A stretch of 64,000 nucleotides of DNA from Strongylocentrotus purpuratus (Eukaryota > Echinodermata > Echinoidea > Camarodonta > Strongylocentrotidae). Positions 47,649-59,209 of the stretch are shown here, piece by piece. Where the stretch lies: positions 10,938,342 through 11,002,341 of the forward strand of contig NW_022145611.1 of NCBI RefSeq assembly GCF_000002235.5. The letters run 5' to 3'. The notes under the pieces were generated by a model, which was not told the DNA's origin, ran no database searches, and worked only from the letters and a program-made list of their open reading frames with translations. Each line of letters starts with the position of its first letter. Positions within the stretch are counted from its first letter, which is position 1. The position numbers were made by a program, and so were the translations under genes.

Positions 47649-47841
47649 CCCCCCCCCCCCCTCCTTTTTTCTTTTCTCTTTCTTTTTCTCCCTCCCTCTC
47701 CTACTTTCTAAAGTCTATTTATTTGTCACTGTTTCTGCATAACCTCCCTTTTTCTATATTCCTTAAGCTTTCTTTTCCCTTTTCCTTTCTTCGCCCATTT
47801 TCCATTTTCTCTACCCCCCCCCCCCCTTTCTAACACACACA

Positions 47842-47874
<33 letters not shown>
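47649..47874. repeat. Pyrimidine tract with two C13 runs, (CA)n and (CT)n
   Basis: C13 at 47649-47661, T/C-rich DNA, C13 at 47814-47826, (CA)n at 47832-47843 and (CT)n at 47844-47874. Frames here are repeat translations. Confidence 0.9.
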
Positions 47875-47878
<4 letters not shown>

Positions 47879-48400
47879 AGTCTGTGGATCTGTTGACATT
47901 CCCTTCCACTTTTCTACCAACAAAATCGAATCCTCCCTTACATACTGGTATCTATAAAGAGCATACAGACAGATGTATGATTCTCAATTGTGGACGTGAC
48001 CATACGTCATAATGGCATCATCATGCCGCAAGGTGAAACTTTACGTAACCAGGCACGGCGCGCAGGTGCATGAGCGATGATCTTTAAGACTAATGACCAT
48101 CGCGTTAATTTGGAACGCTATTTTGTTTTCACTTAGCAGCGAAAAGAGTTCGTTAATTGTTTTTAGAACATCGATTGAAGTTGTGACATGTTGCTCTCAG
48201 CCCTTTTGCAATTTAATTTCACTCACATCTACGTATAGGCCTAATTCTTCAAGTAAGTTTTATAAACAAGACACTTTTGCAATATCTAAGCAACTTTTTT
48301 CATTACACCGTACATTGTAAATATGATCAATGTTACAACGGAACGTAACAGCTCCGGATTTCGATCATAAGGAAGGAGCGGACGTAAGCAGAAACCGTAT
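47875..48400. other. No gene seen
   Basis: Ordinary mixed sequence with no recognisable gene; a TATAGGCCTAATTC word occurs near 48234. Confidence 0.5.
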
Positions 48401-48741
48401 CCCCCCCCCCCTTCGAAGTGAATGACTTTAAGACATTTTTTTATAGATTTTGACTTCTATCCCGCCCCCTCAGTCAATTAAACTGAGCGAGTCTGTGAGA
48501 GATGGGGAGAGAACTTCTATTTTATAATTTCGAGAACTTTTTTTTTTAACTCAACGAATACTGCCCCCCCCCCCCCTTTAGAATAATACTGGATCCGCCA
48601 CTGATCAATCCATCATTGGAGAATGTTGTCCCTTGTATCGTTTATTTGTGTTTCTAGCTTTTCCACATAACATCAGCAGTGGATACATCATCACAGCGAT
48701 AAAAATATTTTACCCTAACATTAAAGAGAAGGGGGGGGGGG
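48401..48741. repeat. Cluster of homopolymers: C11, C13, G11
   Basis: C11 at 48401-48411, C13 at 48564-48576 and G11 at 48731-48741. After the C13 comes TACTGGATCCGCCACTG (48588-48604), a phrase I recall from poly-C-ended repeats in several animal genomes. This suggests the C runs are termini of a transposon family. Confidence 0.6.
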
Positions 48742-50210
48742 TATTCATAAATAGGTTCGATGGATTGTGACTAGAGCACAAAGACATTAACGCTTATGTA
48801 AGAGAAAACAGAAGGAAACCGTTAATATTTTTGTTTGTATCCCTGAATCAATATCGTTATTCAATTTTACAAATCTGGTAAATTGCTGTATGGAATGGGA
48901 AAATTTAGCATGCAAATGGTGGTTACCATCTACAGGAAATGCGGTGTTTTCGTGACCGCGATTAAATTTCTCGTGCATTAGAAATGACACACGCACATAA
49001 CTGGAAACATCATACTAAAGGGTGATTCCATAAGTAAGAAAGCTGAACGGGTTTAGCCGTTTGAAAATCTGGGAACTCATTATAATTATTCCTTCTGGTG
49101 TAAGATTGAATTAATGGAAGAAGAGGAAAATATGCTATGAAGCGTAAAAAATGCTTTTAATGGTTTCTCAATCTATTTTATCTTGGTGTAGAGGAATATC
49201 CATGATGAAATATATCCTGCATAGGATTGTTCTTCAAACCCCCTCATAGTTACTAGAAATATTACCAAAAAATAGCTGGAGGGAGTACATGTTTTTCTAG
49301 TCCCGAATACCAATTTCTTCAAGTGACTTCCAGCAAGACTGAGTTAAATTCTTCCTATTTTGGTAATTTAAAAACCTCACATTATAAACTTAGCAGTGTC
49401 TTAACATTATATTACATGACAAGAAGTACTTTACAGTATCTTTTAAAAGAAGTTGAAGCGCATTTTAATTTGTTTAAGTGCTCTTATCTTCGAAAACAAA
49501 TTGTCTTCAAAGCACTCCTGATATATCGTCTAACCATTTAAAGCAAATTTAAAGGCAATCCTGAAGGACTAACAACTCAATTTGAGTCGATGCTGCCCAC
49601 ATAACTTCGTTAATGACTGCAATAAGTCAAGATAATTTAAATGCAAATGTTGAGTTCTGGTACCAGATATCTGAAAACAAATTTCCAAAGAATCAAAGGA
49701 AACTGAGGCTGACTATTCCAGACGACGAATCCTGTTCAACGAATTTTGTTTTTGTATCATAGCGAACAAAAATGAGATGAGGGAAGTGAGCTTTAACTAT
49801 AAGTTATCCCGATCCACGTGCATTTAACAACTTTTGTACTTTTTGAACTTTTAGTGAGTGTGCTTTTCTCCGAAATTCGTTAGTTCTTGTCATATTCTGC
49901 GCACCCAAATTACCTATATACATAGTGCATGACGAGCGATAAATTAATTTTCTTTTTAGTCAATTTCCCTCATTACTTTTCACTTAACAAGAACAAAAAT
50001 GTATCACCTTTGATGGCATATATCACAATGTAGCTCCCTGTTCCAAGGAAGAAACCATTAAGAAAATGTCAATCTATGTCATTAACGATTGGATTGGTCA
50101 TTAGTTGAGCATAAAGGCGGAGCAATGCCATGTTGATCGCACATAAAATGGTAGAAAATGATATTAAGAGAAGAATTTGGAGCGACCATTATGACCATAT
50201 ACAAGACTGA
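48742..50210. other. No gene seen
   Basis: AT-rich DNA; no recognisable feature. Confidence 0.5.
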
Positions 50211-50346
50211 TGGAATGAAAGCACATACGTTATGGCATTAAATTGAATAAATTTCTCATTTGCAATTTTACGATGAGCAATGGAATAAAGGCAAAGACAT
50301 TATGGCATTAAATTGAATAACTTTCTCATTCGCAATTTTACGATGA
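50211..50346 (+). repeat. Tandem duplication of a 70-bp unit
   Basis: TGGAAT(G/A)AAAG starts at 50211 and 50281; TTATGGCATTAAATTGAATAA is identical in both, and CGCAATTTTACGATGA versus TGCAATTTTACGATGA closes each unit. Few differences separate the copies, so the duplication is fairly recent. Confidence 0.9.
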
Positions 50347-50707
50347 CTCTTCTTATTGAAGACAAAATTAATTACCTATTTAAAAGGCCTTTAGTAAAAA
50401 CTCTCACAAAAACAGTTAACATCCCTTTACATGTTTAGGCAGAGTTTTTCAATAATACTGATGTTATCATTGATATAAAGTGAAATAGTGAATAATCCTT
50501 ACCATCTTTGCTGTATTGAATTTGCTTTATTTTTTTGCAAATTATAATGATAAACTCATTAATTTCTATTCATACATTCGTTGCCAAATAATAGTTAAGA
50601 TCGAAGTAATTTACCACCAAAATCCCTATTCAAATTCTTTCATGCCTTTGACAGTTTATCCTTTCGCATCTTTTAGTCTAGTTCAGAATAATCCAAGCTA
50701 GTGTTTG

Positions 50708-50757
50708 GAGCCAGGATGGCGTTAAAACTGTGTTGAAGTGTATGAGTTAACGCCCTA
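50708..50757 (+). repeat. GGCGTTAA hairpin, copy 1
   Basis: GGAGCCAGGATGGCGTTAAA leads into a stem GGCGTTAA (50718-50725) / TTAACGCC (50747-50754) with a 21-base loop. The same design recurs at 50949-50997. Confidence 0.7.
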
Positions 50758-50948
50758 ATTCTGACTCTAAACATACGTATTTTTACTTTTGTATATATGT
50801 CCTTACTCAGGACCAAATTAGAAAACAGCTTTGTACGTCATATTTTTCAATAAAGAAATAAGAACCAAAAGAAAAAAATTACTGCAGTTTAATTCCCTCT
50901 GGACTGCCTCTCCCTTGATTAAAATGCAATGTTCGATAAAACCTGGAT
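50758..50948. other. A/T-rich link with AATAAAG and A-rich end
   Basis: Contains CAATAAAGAAATAAG near 50849 followed by an A-rich run to about 50879, which looks like the 3' end of a retroposed or transcribed sequence. The two hairpins flank it. Confidence 0.35.
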
Positions 50949-50997
50949 CGAAGCCAGAAGGGCGTTAAACTTGTCATTAAACATAGGGTTAATGCCC
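50949..50997 (+). repeat. GGGCGTTAA hairpin, copy 2
   Basis: GAAGCCAGAAGGGCGTTAAA leads into GGGCGTTAA (50960-50968) / TTAATGCCC (50989-50997), one G-T wobble. It is a diverged copy of 50708-50757 in the same orientation, 242 bases downstream. Confidence 0.7.
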
Positions 50998-51123
50998 TTT
51001 AGTATAGCGCTAGTGCGCTACACAGAATATTCACTCTCACCACCGCCATCTTACGCATGTAGGATTAGCTATTACCAGTTAATTTCAACTACTCAAGTCA
51101 CTTTTTACAGGTATTACAACAAC

Positions 51124-51335
51124 CCCCCCCCCCCCCCCCCCCCCCATTCCGTGAACGGAGGGATACCATGCGTGTTACCAAAATGTCCGGTAAAGGGGTT
51201 CTTTTCACGCACCAAAGTCCGGCTCGTACATACACAAACAAGACTTTACCCACCGGACCAGGGGGTGTTTGCAAAAGGAGGGAACATGCATTTGCGTACC
51301 CTAAATAACACTGAGTGGGGGGGGGGGGGGGCGGG
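51124..51335. mobile_element. Small insertion with poly-C/poly-G termini and 11-bp flanking repeats
   Basis: The sequence ATTACAACAAC occurs at 51113-51123 and again at 51336-51346. Between them the segment starts with a C run (C23 counted from 51123) and ends with G15 at 51317-51331 then CGGG, so its ends are inverted homopolymers. Inside, GTCCGGTAAAG (about 51186) and CTTTACCCACCGGAC (about 51245-51259) are imperfectly complementary, a foldback arrangement. No frame is meaningful. An 11-bp target-site duplication around a non-coding foldback element is the simplest reading; chance repetition of a low-complexity AAC-rich word is the alternative. Confidence 0.55.
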
Positions 51336-51346
51336 ATTACAACAAC

Positions 51347-52182
51347 AAACTAAAATTCTCACAAAATCACGCGAAATTGTCATTGGATGTTATAAACAAG
51401 AAATGAAAAATTAATATATATGCATGTACCATATGTATATGCTGAGCTATAATTGTATAATAACTGAGTACTAATAAGTAATAACAAATTAATAACTGAG
51501 TAATAATTAGGAGAAGAAAAAGAACAGTCAGATTAATACATGGCCGTAGGGACGGGATGCAAACTATTGTCCCATATGTTTATATTTGTGTTGGAAATCT
51601 TCACAATATTATCTTTCAGCCTGTGCCTCTACATTTTCCCCTACATTTCGAAGGTCACAACAGGAATTAAAAGAGCTCGGTAAAAGTCTTTCAGATAGGT
51701 TTTTTCTCTCTCTCTCTCAGAATAGAGTTTGATTTGCATTACTCAATCGCACCTGAGAACGCACGGCTTTGTTTTTTAGACTCCGGGCCAAAATAATGAC
51801 ATATTTTAATGAGCGATGTGATATGATTTGGGTGTCCTTCGGGCTGTTATAGATTCGAGACTTCGTGCATGAGGATATTTCAGTGTTTAGCGTGGAAAGC
51901 TTCATGATCTCTTCGGAAACATGTCAAGCATTAATGTGCCGACAGACGGCAAAAACATGTATACTATTTTTAAAAAGCAGGGATCAGCCAACAACATTCC
52001 TTGTTGGTACTTTTCTATTTCAATCTAGATTTATCTCGTTAAATGAGCAACTGTGCCTCTAAATAACAAAAAATGATCATTTATTCAAATCGCTGATTAT
52101 TTTTTGTAAACTAAAACACTTTCATAAGGTAAAATATACAATGTCATACTATTTCATGGAAAGGTTTCTCAACAAATAATGC
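51347..52182. other. No gene seen
   Basis: AT-rich, with a degenerate TAATAACTGAGTA-type duplication at about 51455-51505 and a short (CT)n at 51703-51717. Nothing else is supported. Confidence 0.5.
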
Positions 52183-52624
52183 TTAAAGGTACTATGTCCC
52201 ATTTACAGGCCAAACAAATGAAAAGGTAAAATTCCACCGACATTTGAAAGATAATACTAATATAGAACTTCCCTCAAAACGAAAGGGTTTAAAATGTCTT
52301 TTTGTGGGAAAATAACAAACGCTAGTTGTCGAATCGACTTTGAGATTGCAATCCATTTAATAGTAAATAGTAAGATTTTCAGACCCTTGTAACGAATGGT
52401 GTACATCTTGTGCTGCGCAAAGATTCAATCAGTTTAATTTTGACCATCACAAGAAGTGGGTTATTGATGTAGACAAATAGCAATGAACCCTTTACAGCTC
52501 ATTTTCTGTATGTTATTACCAACGAAAAAATGATGTCAGTCAGTCACTCAATAGTGTCTGACAGTGAGACTAGAAAGTAAACGGGTTTTACTAGGACATT
52601 TGATGTGGGCTGCAAATGGGTATT
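52183..52624. other. Possible lone end of a TTAA-type element, otherwise empty
   Basis: CTTAAAGGTACTATGTCCC at 52183-52201 has the form of a TTAA-type terminal repeat (compare 39415) but I find no matching right end within the following kilobase. The rest is AT-rich. Confidence 0.3.
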
Positions 52625-52663
52625 ATACAGTTTACACCATTATAATAATGGTGTAAACTGTAT
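52625..52663. repeat. Near-perfect palindrome with 18-bp arms
   Basis: ATACAGTTTACACCATTA (52625-52642) and its exact reverse complement (52646-52663) are separated by three bases. No mismatch in the arms. Confidence 0.95.
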
Positions 52664-52861
52664 TACGTCTACTAGTAAAGAAAGTATAATGCGAGCACAT
52701 TTACAAATCCATTTGTGCCAGCAAATGTTTTACACTGGACCATTTATTATAATGCTGCACTGGATATGGAATGAAATCCAAAAACAATTTTGGTGTGCAT
52801 GTGTGAAAATTAAAAACTGCAAAGCAGGTTTATGCATGTATTCTGGCAAAGCCAAATCCCC

Positions 52862-53080
52862 ATGAAGACAATCAGAGGGGATAGAGAGATTGGAAGAGAT
52901 GGACAAAATGAGAAAGAGAGAGGAAGAGTGGAATAGATAGAGAAAGATTGGGGTAGAGAAAAAAGGAAGGAGGATATGAGGGAAGGGGAGTAGATAGATG
53001 GAGAGATAGAGATAGAGAAGATAGAGAGAAATACAGAAAGGGAAGGGAGGGGGGAAAAGAAGAGATGAGAGAGCCATCAG
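52862..53080. repeat. Purine-rich tract of about 0.2 kb
   Basis: The plus strand is almost only A and G with irregular GAGAGA, GATAGA and GGAAGG words. The minus-strand Ser/Leu/Pro frames (106 and 115 residues) are artefacts of it. Confidence 0.85.
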
Positions 53081-54767
53081 CTAAGAGTAGCAGCAACAGA
53101 TAATGTATAACGCTGTAATGGTAGGAAAATGAAAGACACCAGGACAAGGGAGACGGCTGAACACAATATATAAGAGAATCTTGAGATTTCAATAGTACAA
53201 TAGAACTACAGTGACGACATTCTTTAAATTACTAACACGACGATTACGCCCTTTTTCTTTTCCTGCTGTATTTCTTTTCCACTCTCCTGAACAAGGATTA
53301 AGATCTACGGTAGATCAGGATATCGCTCTCGTTTTATTCCCCGGTGCTCCCTATAGCTCCCCCTCATCATTGGTTTCCCATCCACTCCAACTCTTATCCT
53401 TACCCCTAACCCCACATGCACCTTCTCACCCATCCCACCAAATCATGTTGACCATAAATCATAAGAGGACGACGTGGGTCTATCCTTACGACCTAATCCT
53501 TTGTTGGTCCCCATTGGATACCCAAGGAATCAACTCTGGAATAACAAATCGGGTCTCCCTTTCTCCTCTCTCCGAGTTGTCTTGCTATACCATGTAATAT
53601 TCATCCAGTTGTTTTTAGAGATGTAAAGAACCTCGAGTGTGGGCATCGTTACTTTTCTTCGCATCGAGACATTGACAAACGTAAAGAGAATATTTTAAAT
53701 AAAGGACCAATACAATTCCCTCCAACGAAAAGAGGGATTTAAAAGTTATGGATAGGTCTTTGATAAAAAATACCAACACAGGGCATAATAAACCAGCATA
53801 AATCGGCGTATGAAAGATATCACTGGAATAGTGACATCAACCCCCCTAACAAAAAATACATCTCTTTCTTCAAAGATCACGAATGACGGCGCTTACATGC
53901 CGGTGCTCCACTTTTCTAGTATGGCATGATTTTCAGTTACTAGCGAGTAGCGTGTTCTTAATAAATGTGCAGAGGGTGGTTTACATTCCCTATTCCAAAA
54001 TATAAAAGAGAGAGAGAGGGAGAGAGGGTGTCTAGTTGGGATGGGGTGGGGATGTAAGTGTAGATTAAAATGGTATTCGTGAAGTGATTTAGGAAAGTGA
54101 ATATGCCCCATGTGCGACACTCTATAGCGTGTCCGATTTCTGCTGCTAATATTATGCACGAATAGGAATATATATATAAAATGTCATGGACTGCTCAATT
54201 TGCCTCCCCCTATTACAAACTACCGGCTGCGTAAATCATGAAATCTAAATCCAAATATGCCTCGCTTTTCCCGGTAATGTTACGAGCTCATCTCGCGAGC
54301 ATCGGGATTTTCTTACCGCTGAAATTAGCGGCAGAAAGGTCAGCTAGCTCTGCCTAATTCAAACAGCGTTCTCGGGGATTACAAGGCCCTTCCAAAAAAC
54401 AAGAGGGCCGAGCAAAGGGGTATCCCTTTCACAAATTCGATCGCAAACTTGGTTGGGCTAATATTTGCAAAAGCTGATGTTCAGCTCCTGCGAGCTCCTG
54501 ACGGTGCTTTCTTCACATGTGTTTCATGTACCGTTGTTTTTGTTTCACATCATTATTAGAAGCATGTGGACTACGTACAGGCCTATGAATGGTCTTCAGC
54601 TGTAGTCCTCAATATCCTATGCTTATTACTTTGATGTACCTTACTTGTTACTGACTTGTGAGCCTTCGCATTTCGCAAATTTAGCAAATAACATTTATTA
54701 ATAAAAGTATTAATAAATTAAACATATGAATAGTGGTATTGTTATTATTACTATTTATATATTATCA
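53081..54767. other. No gene called
   Basis: The 128-residue frame at 53211-53597 has no domain I recognise. A (GA)n patch lies at 54006-54028. The interval 54280-54500 is a little GC-richer with short inverted pairs such as GGCCCT/AGGGCC (54386-54409). Confidence 0.45.
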
Positions 54768-54867
54768 TATTATTATTATTATTATTATTATTCTCATCGT
54801 CCTCATCATAGGTACTAGTATGATTATCATTATGCTTTTCAAAATGTTGTATAATGCCCCCCCCCCC
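54768..54867. repeat. (ATT)n microsatellite and C11 tract
   Basis: ATT units at about 54768-54792, then C11 at 54857-54867. Confidence 0.9.
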
Positions 54868-55260
54868 TCGCCCACTCCCTGCCCTCTGAAGCAAGTAGCC
54901 ATTTATGCTTGTTAGCTGCAATGTTCATTACATCCCTAATAATTATTAACATGAATTTTCTCAACATAGTGTAAATGGATAAGACATGATCTCCGAATGT
55001 ACACGGCCTTTAATTCTTGATGGGCGCCTGAACAAAAGAACATGATCATGGAACACATCAAACGTCAAATTTCCGCAGGGAACTGTTGGCAGCATCGACT
55101 CAGATATAGAACAAAAACACAGGGGTATAGGTATAAATAGAAAGATAGGGAGTGAGAAAGCGAAAGAGATGGGGGTAGACAGATAGAGAGAGAAGAAAAC
55201 ATTAGGACGAAGACAAGACTGCTCCTTATACAATGTAACAGTTCAATCTTAATATATTTA
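54868..55260. other. No gene seen
   Basis: AT-rich with a GATA/GAGA-rich patch at 55140-55200. Confidence 0.5.
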
Positions 55261-55615
55261 CGTAGAAGTAGAAGTAGAAGTAGAATGTGAAGGGAAGTAG
55301 AATTGGAAGCAGAAGTAGCGGTAGATATATCAATAGAAGTAGAAGTAGTCGTAGCAGTAAAATTAGAAGGACTACTAATCGTAGAAGTAGAAAGTAGCAG
55401 TATAAGAAGCAGGAGTAGAAGTATAGTTAACCAGTACCATCAAAAGTAGAAGTAGCAATACAGGTAGAAATAGTGGTTAAAGTATAAATATAAATCAAAG
55501 TAGGGACATGAGCAGAAGCAGCATTCACAGCAGCAGTAGAAGTAGAAGTAGAAGTAGAAGTAGAATTAGAATTAGTCGAAGCAGAAGTAGATTTGTCAGT
55601 AGCAGTAACATATAC
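55261..55615. repeat. Hexanucleotide (GAAGTA)n-type minisatellite with interruptions
   Basis: GTAGAA/AGTAGA units recur across some 350 bases: pure at 55264-55285 and 55540-55566, degraded by substitutions and small indels in between (AATTAGAAG, AGCAGTA, GTCGTAG). The minus strand translates as Thr/Ser-rich repeats, which I do not regard as a gene. Confidence 0.85.
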
Positions 55616-55639
55616 TGAAGAAGACAACAGTACTTTTTT

Positions 55640-55810
55640 ACCGACGACACCATGCCAGCGGCCGCCGCTCTCCCTGGCACGGATAACCGTCGGCCTGGGA
55701 ATTGTTTTTAATTTTTCTTTTTGCGGCCGAATATTCGAGTAAGAGAAATCGTACTCGAGTAGTTGTCAACCGTGCGGGTACTCGAGCATTCGACTACTCG
55801 TCGCAGCCCT
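55640..55810 (-). mobile_element. Terminal fragment of an hAT-like DNA transposon
   Basis: Read on the minus strand from 55810 the sequence begins AGGGCTGCGACGAGTAGTCG and continues with repeated CTCGAGTA and ACTCGAATATTCG words. CAGGGCTG-type starts followed by degenerate CGA/TCGA palindromes are typical of hAT termini. The other terminus is not found: the DNA on the far side is the GAAGTA minisatellite. No transposase frame is present. Boundaries are approximate. Confidence 0.4.
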
Positions 55811-57813
55811 ACACTGTACTACCGTGACGCTGATGAAAATCAATCAACATTTCTATGTTCACTGACCGAAAAGTCAATGAACCCTTCTACCATTGAAACG
55901 GTTAAAGAAACACAGTCAATAACTGTGCATGAATTTGGCCGATGATTAATTTTACTTGTCTCTGCGACAGGCCCGCAACTTTTTCTGCTTAATGCTCGCA
56001 TTAACCGCGCCGTCCTGTCAGATTTCGGAATAACATAATCATGTGAAGTTTACTTTTAAAGGGGAAAAAAGTTACCTAGAGGTTTACTTGTCAATATCTT
56101 GATTTGACTTGAAACCTTTGAATCACTATTAATGTATTGCCATGGTAATTTATAAAAGGCATAATCACGAATTTCGTTTTTAAGCGATTTATATTCCCTC
56201 TTTATTATAAAATTACGTGAAAAGTCCGCTTAATCGTTTTAAAGGAAACTAATCGAAGATTTGTAGGCATGCCTAAAATAAAACTGTAGACAACTACGAC
56301 AAAAGTGAACGCCAATTCGTCTCGGTTTGTTTTGTTTGAGTATTTGTTTTTGCAAGAAAAAAATCATTAAGCTCGTATGCGGACCAATTCACACACTATA
56401 TAGTATCAACAGTTTCGCTCCATACGTTAATATTTTTCAATAGATTGTATATTTTTGACAAGCATGGGTTGACTTTGGTACCTTTAATTGGTTTTTTTAA
56501 AAGAGGTCAATGCATTTACACACGTACCCATATGCTCGTCGTAAAATCTGCTTTGACTGAGCAAGGTCGTCATTAAACATATTAAAGGACTTGATCTGTG
56601 AAGATGAACGACAGGTAGAAATAAAACTCAGAAACTTAGATACTTCAATGAATGAACAGTAAATGACAACGAATCATCCAAGTCATATAGCTACTCAAAA
56701 AGATATAATTAGAAATGGTTGCATTAATGTTGTTGTTGCTGTTGTTGTTGTCGTTTGTTTTTGTCAACAAAGCAAGAATGCTTTTTGGATGGGCGAGAAT
56801 ATAATTTTTAAACTGGGGCACGTTTATGAACTTGGGAGCGCTTTCTACACGGAAGGAAAAAGTGAGAGATAATGAGACTGATCAAATCGGGTCCTCATGC
56901 CCTTCAAAAGGAGGGTTGCTTCCCCCTTCCCAAATATTTGCGCATTTAAAGTTCAATCTTAAGGTTCTATCTTAAAAAATCCGAGCAACTCATATCTAGC
57001 GCAACTTATTAAACACTGCGAGCTAAAAACATGAGTCCTTCAGCCATTTTGCAGGACGATCATTTATATTGATGCATAGTCACGATTACTCGCAAGCATC
57101 CATGAAGTGACATTCAGATATCATAACCGTCCTTGGCTGTAATCGCTAGCAGCTATCGATCACTTTAATTTTGTTCATCATTTTATTTGGGGGCATTTGG
57201 GGGCGCGCATATTTTATTTGTTGAGGATCGATAAGCATGCATGCATGTGATGTCGTCTGGCTTTCGGTGATGTGAAAGCGATCAACCATTACAATGTGGC
57301 AGTATGATACAGTGTGACGTAAGAAAAATCACTAGTAATGTATCGACGTTACAAAGATTAGGGACTTTTAGATTTGCGTGGACTAATACGTGTGACGTCC
57401 ATTCAAGGCGTCACTGATTGATATAGACATTTATCTCCATTATTCTCAATTTGCCTATTCAAGACTATTTAGTTCAGTTTTGTTCCGCTTTCTAATATTT
57501 CCTTCGCTGTACATCCCTCGAAGCATGCCGTATTATCGGCACTCATATAAAACAACAGTTGGCATATATATATATATATGCACCTGTAAATACGTCCTCG
57601 ATCTTGAAGTCTTTTACTTATACCTTCAATTGTGCATTTGCTATCTAGGTATTCAATTTGATTAGATTTCACGAGAAGGAAACAAGATAAAAGTATGATG
57701 ATTACGAATATTTAAGCGTATTACAGCAGCCAAATCAATCATGCTTTATTAAAGCTCAAAGATTTAAAACAAAAGAAAGATGCGCGGGTATATAACAGAG
57801 AAGAGAAACAGAG

Positions 57814-57821
<8 letters not shown>
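55811..57821. other. No gene seen
   Basis: AT-rich. A (GTT)n slip lies at 56731-56752, TGCATGCATGCATG near 57236, and a 20-bp AT-rich palindrome GCAT...ATGC at 57562-57581. Nothing codes recognisably. Confidence 0.5.
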
Positions 57822-57867
<46 letters not shown>

Positions 57868-57880
57868 TGTGTGTGTGTGT
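57822..57880. repeat. Compound (GA)n-(GT)n microsatellite
   Basis: About 22 GA units run directly into about eight GT units. Confidence 0.95.
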
Positions 57881-59199
57881 GGGTGAGTGAAATTCAATTA
57901 TCACCTTCATATCCGTGCTTGTTAGTATAGTCCGTGCTTGTAAATATAACTAAGTGTCATTACGTAAGATATACAATATATAATCAGCGTTATATATAAA
58001 CCAACGGAAAATTCGTCTTTAATTGATTTACTTTATCTTCCGCTCGTGTCGAAATTTCCAAGAAAAAAAATACATTTGCAAACTCAACAGCTGAGTGCAG
58101 GTTAATTATTTTGACTAAAATTCACATCTGTTTCTGTATAAAACTTCTGATGTGTTCGTACAATAATATTTCGCCATATACTTACACCCATATTGTTAAA
58201 ATGTGAGATAAATCAATTTTTGATGTTGACCAATAAAAATTCTCCGGCCCAAGCAAGTATACAATTTAATACTTTATTTAAACCCTGACCCAACACTTGG
58301 GAGTAATTCATAAACGTGAAAAATGAATTTGGACAATGGAATGCTAATTGGCACACGCGGTCGCCTGTGCTTTAAGACCGGCTGTCCATTATTAGTCGTG
58401 TGTAATGCGTGGAATTCATATTTGCACATGACAAGATCGGCCTAGCAACGTTTACTTTGTATCAATAATCATGAATGCGTAACATGATGTAGGCCTATAT
58501 CAACTCCTAAAGGACTAGGCTTCCAAACGAAATATTCAGAAATGACCAACGATGGAGTATAAACAACAAACAGCAATATACCATTTTTTATTTTTTTTAT
58601 TTAGCTTTGAGTGTCCTAACAAAGCAAAAGGAACGAGATAAAATGATCATAACAATAATTAAACGCACAATGTGACAATGGGGAAGCCTGGATGTGAACA
58701 AAAAAGCATGAAAACCTAGATTGGCAAGAATACGTCAGAACCTTCATAAAGTGAAATTCTATTCTCAACTCCGCATATTATCTGGAAAAGGAGGATGATC
58801 TGGGTCAACAGACTGTTATCATAACAAATAATAATTCTGTTATTATCTGTTTACAGCTTCAACAAGGTCGGTATTTCTGCGTCAGAATGTGATATGCACG
58901 GTTGTGCAGTAGTCGCATCGTATGGGTCATGCAGTTTGTGCACAATCTACATGAACGATATGAGATATACATGTAGATCTGCGTGCCCCGCTGTCCAGCG
59001 AACACGCCGCGTTCTCATGACGTTCACGCAACGTCTCGAGAACGTTGAACCGTTAGAAGAACTTTTTCACGTCACTGAAAGCTTTTGTGTACCCTGGGTG
59101 ATAACTTACGTTTGCTTGCTGTATTATATGACAAGATGACGATAGAAATGATAAAATATCTCCGTTTATAATTTCAGTGAATTCACACTCTTTTTGAGA
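57881..59199. other. No gene called
   Basis: AT-rich. The interval 58890-59060 is GC-richer and holds an 81-residue frame (58894-59139) with several Cys but no domain I recognise. Confidence 0.45.
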
Positions 59200-59209
59200 G
59201 GGGGGGGGG
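59200..59209. repeat. Poly-G tract, 10 bases
   Basis: Uninterrupted G10 within AT-rich DNA. Confidence 0.85.

Noticed and set aside
50929-51414. Open frame of 161 residues with poly-Pro
   Set aside because: It runs through the poly-C run and through the inserted 212-bp segment, so it cannot be an old coding sequence.
55427-55627. Thr/Ser-rich minus-strand frame
   Set aside because: Translation of the GAAGTA minisatellite.
56056-56490. Possible TTAA-type element between TTTTAAAGGGGAAAAAAG and GGTACCTTTAAT
   Set aside because: The ends match at too few positions to be called inverted repeats.
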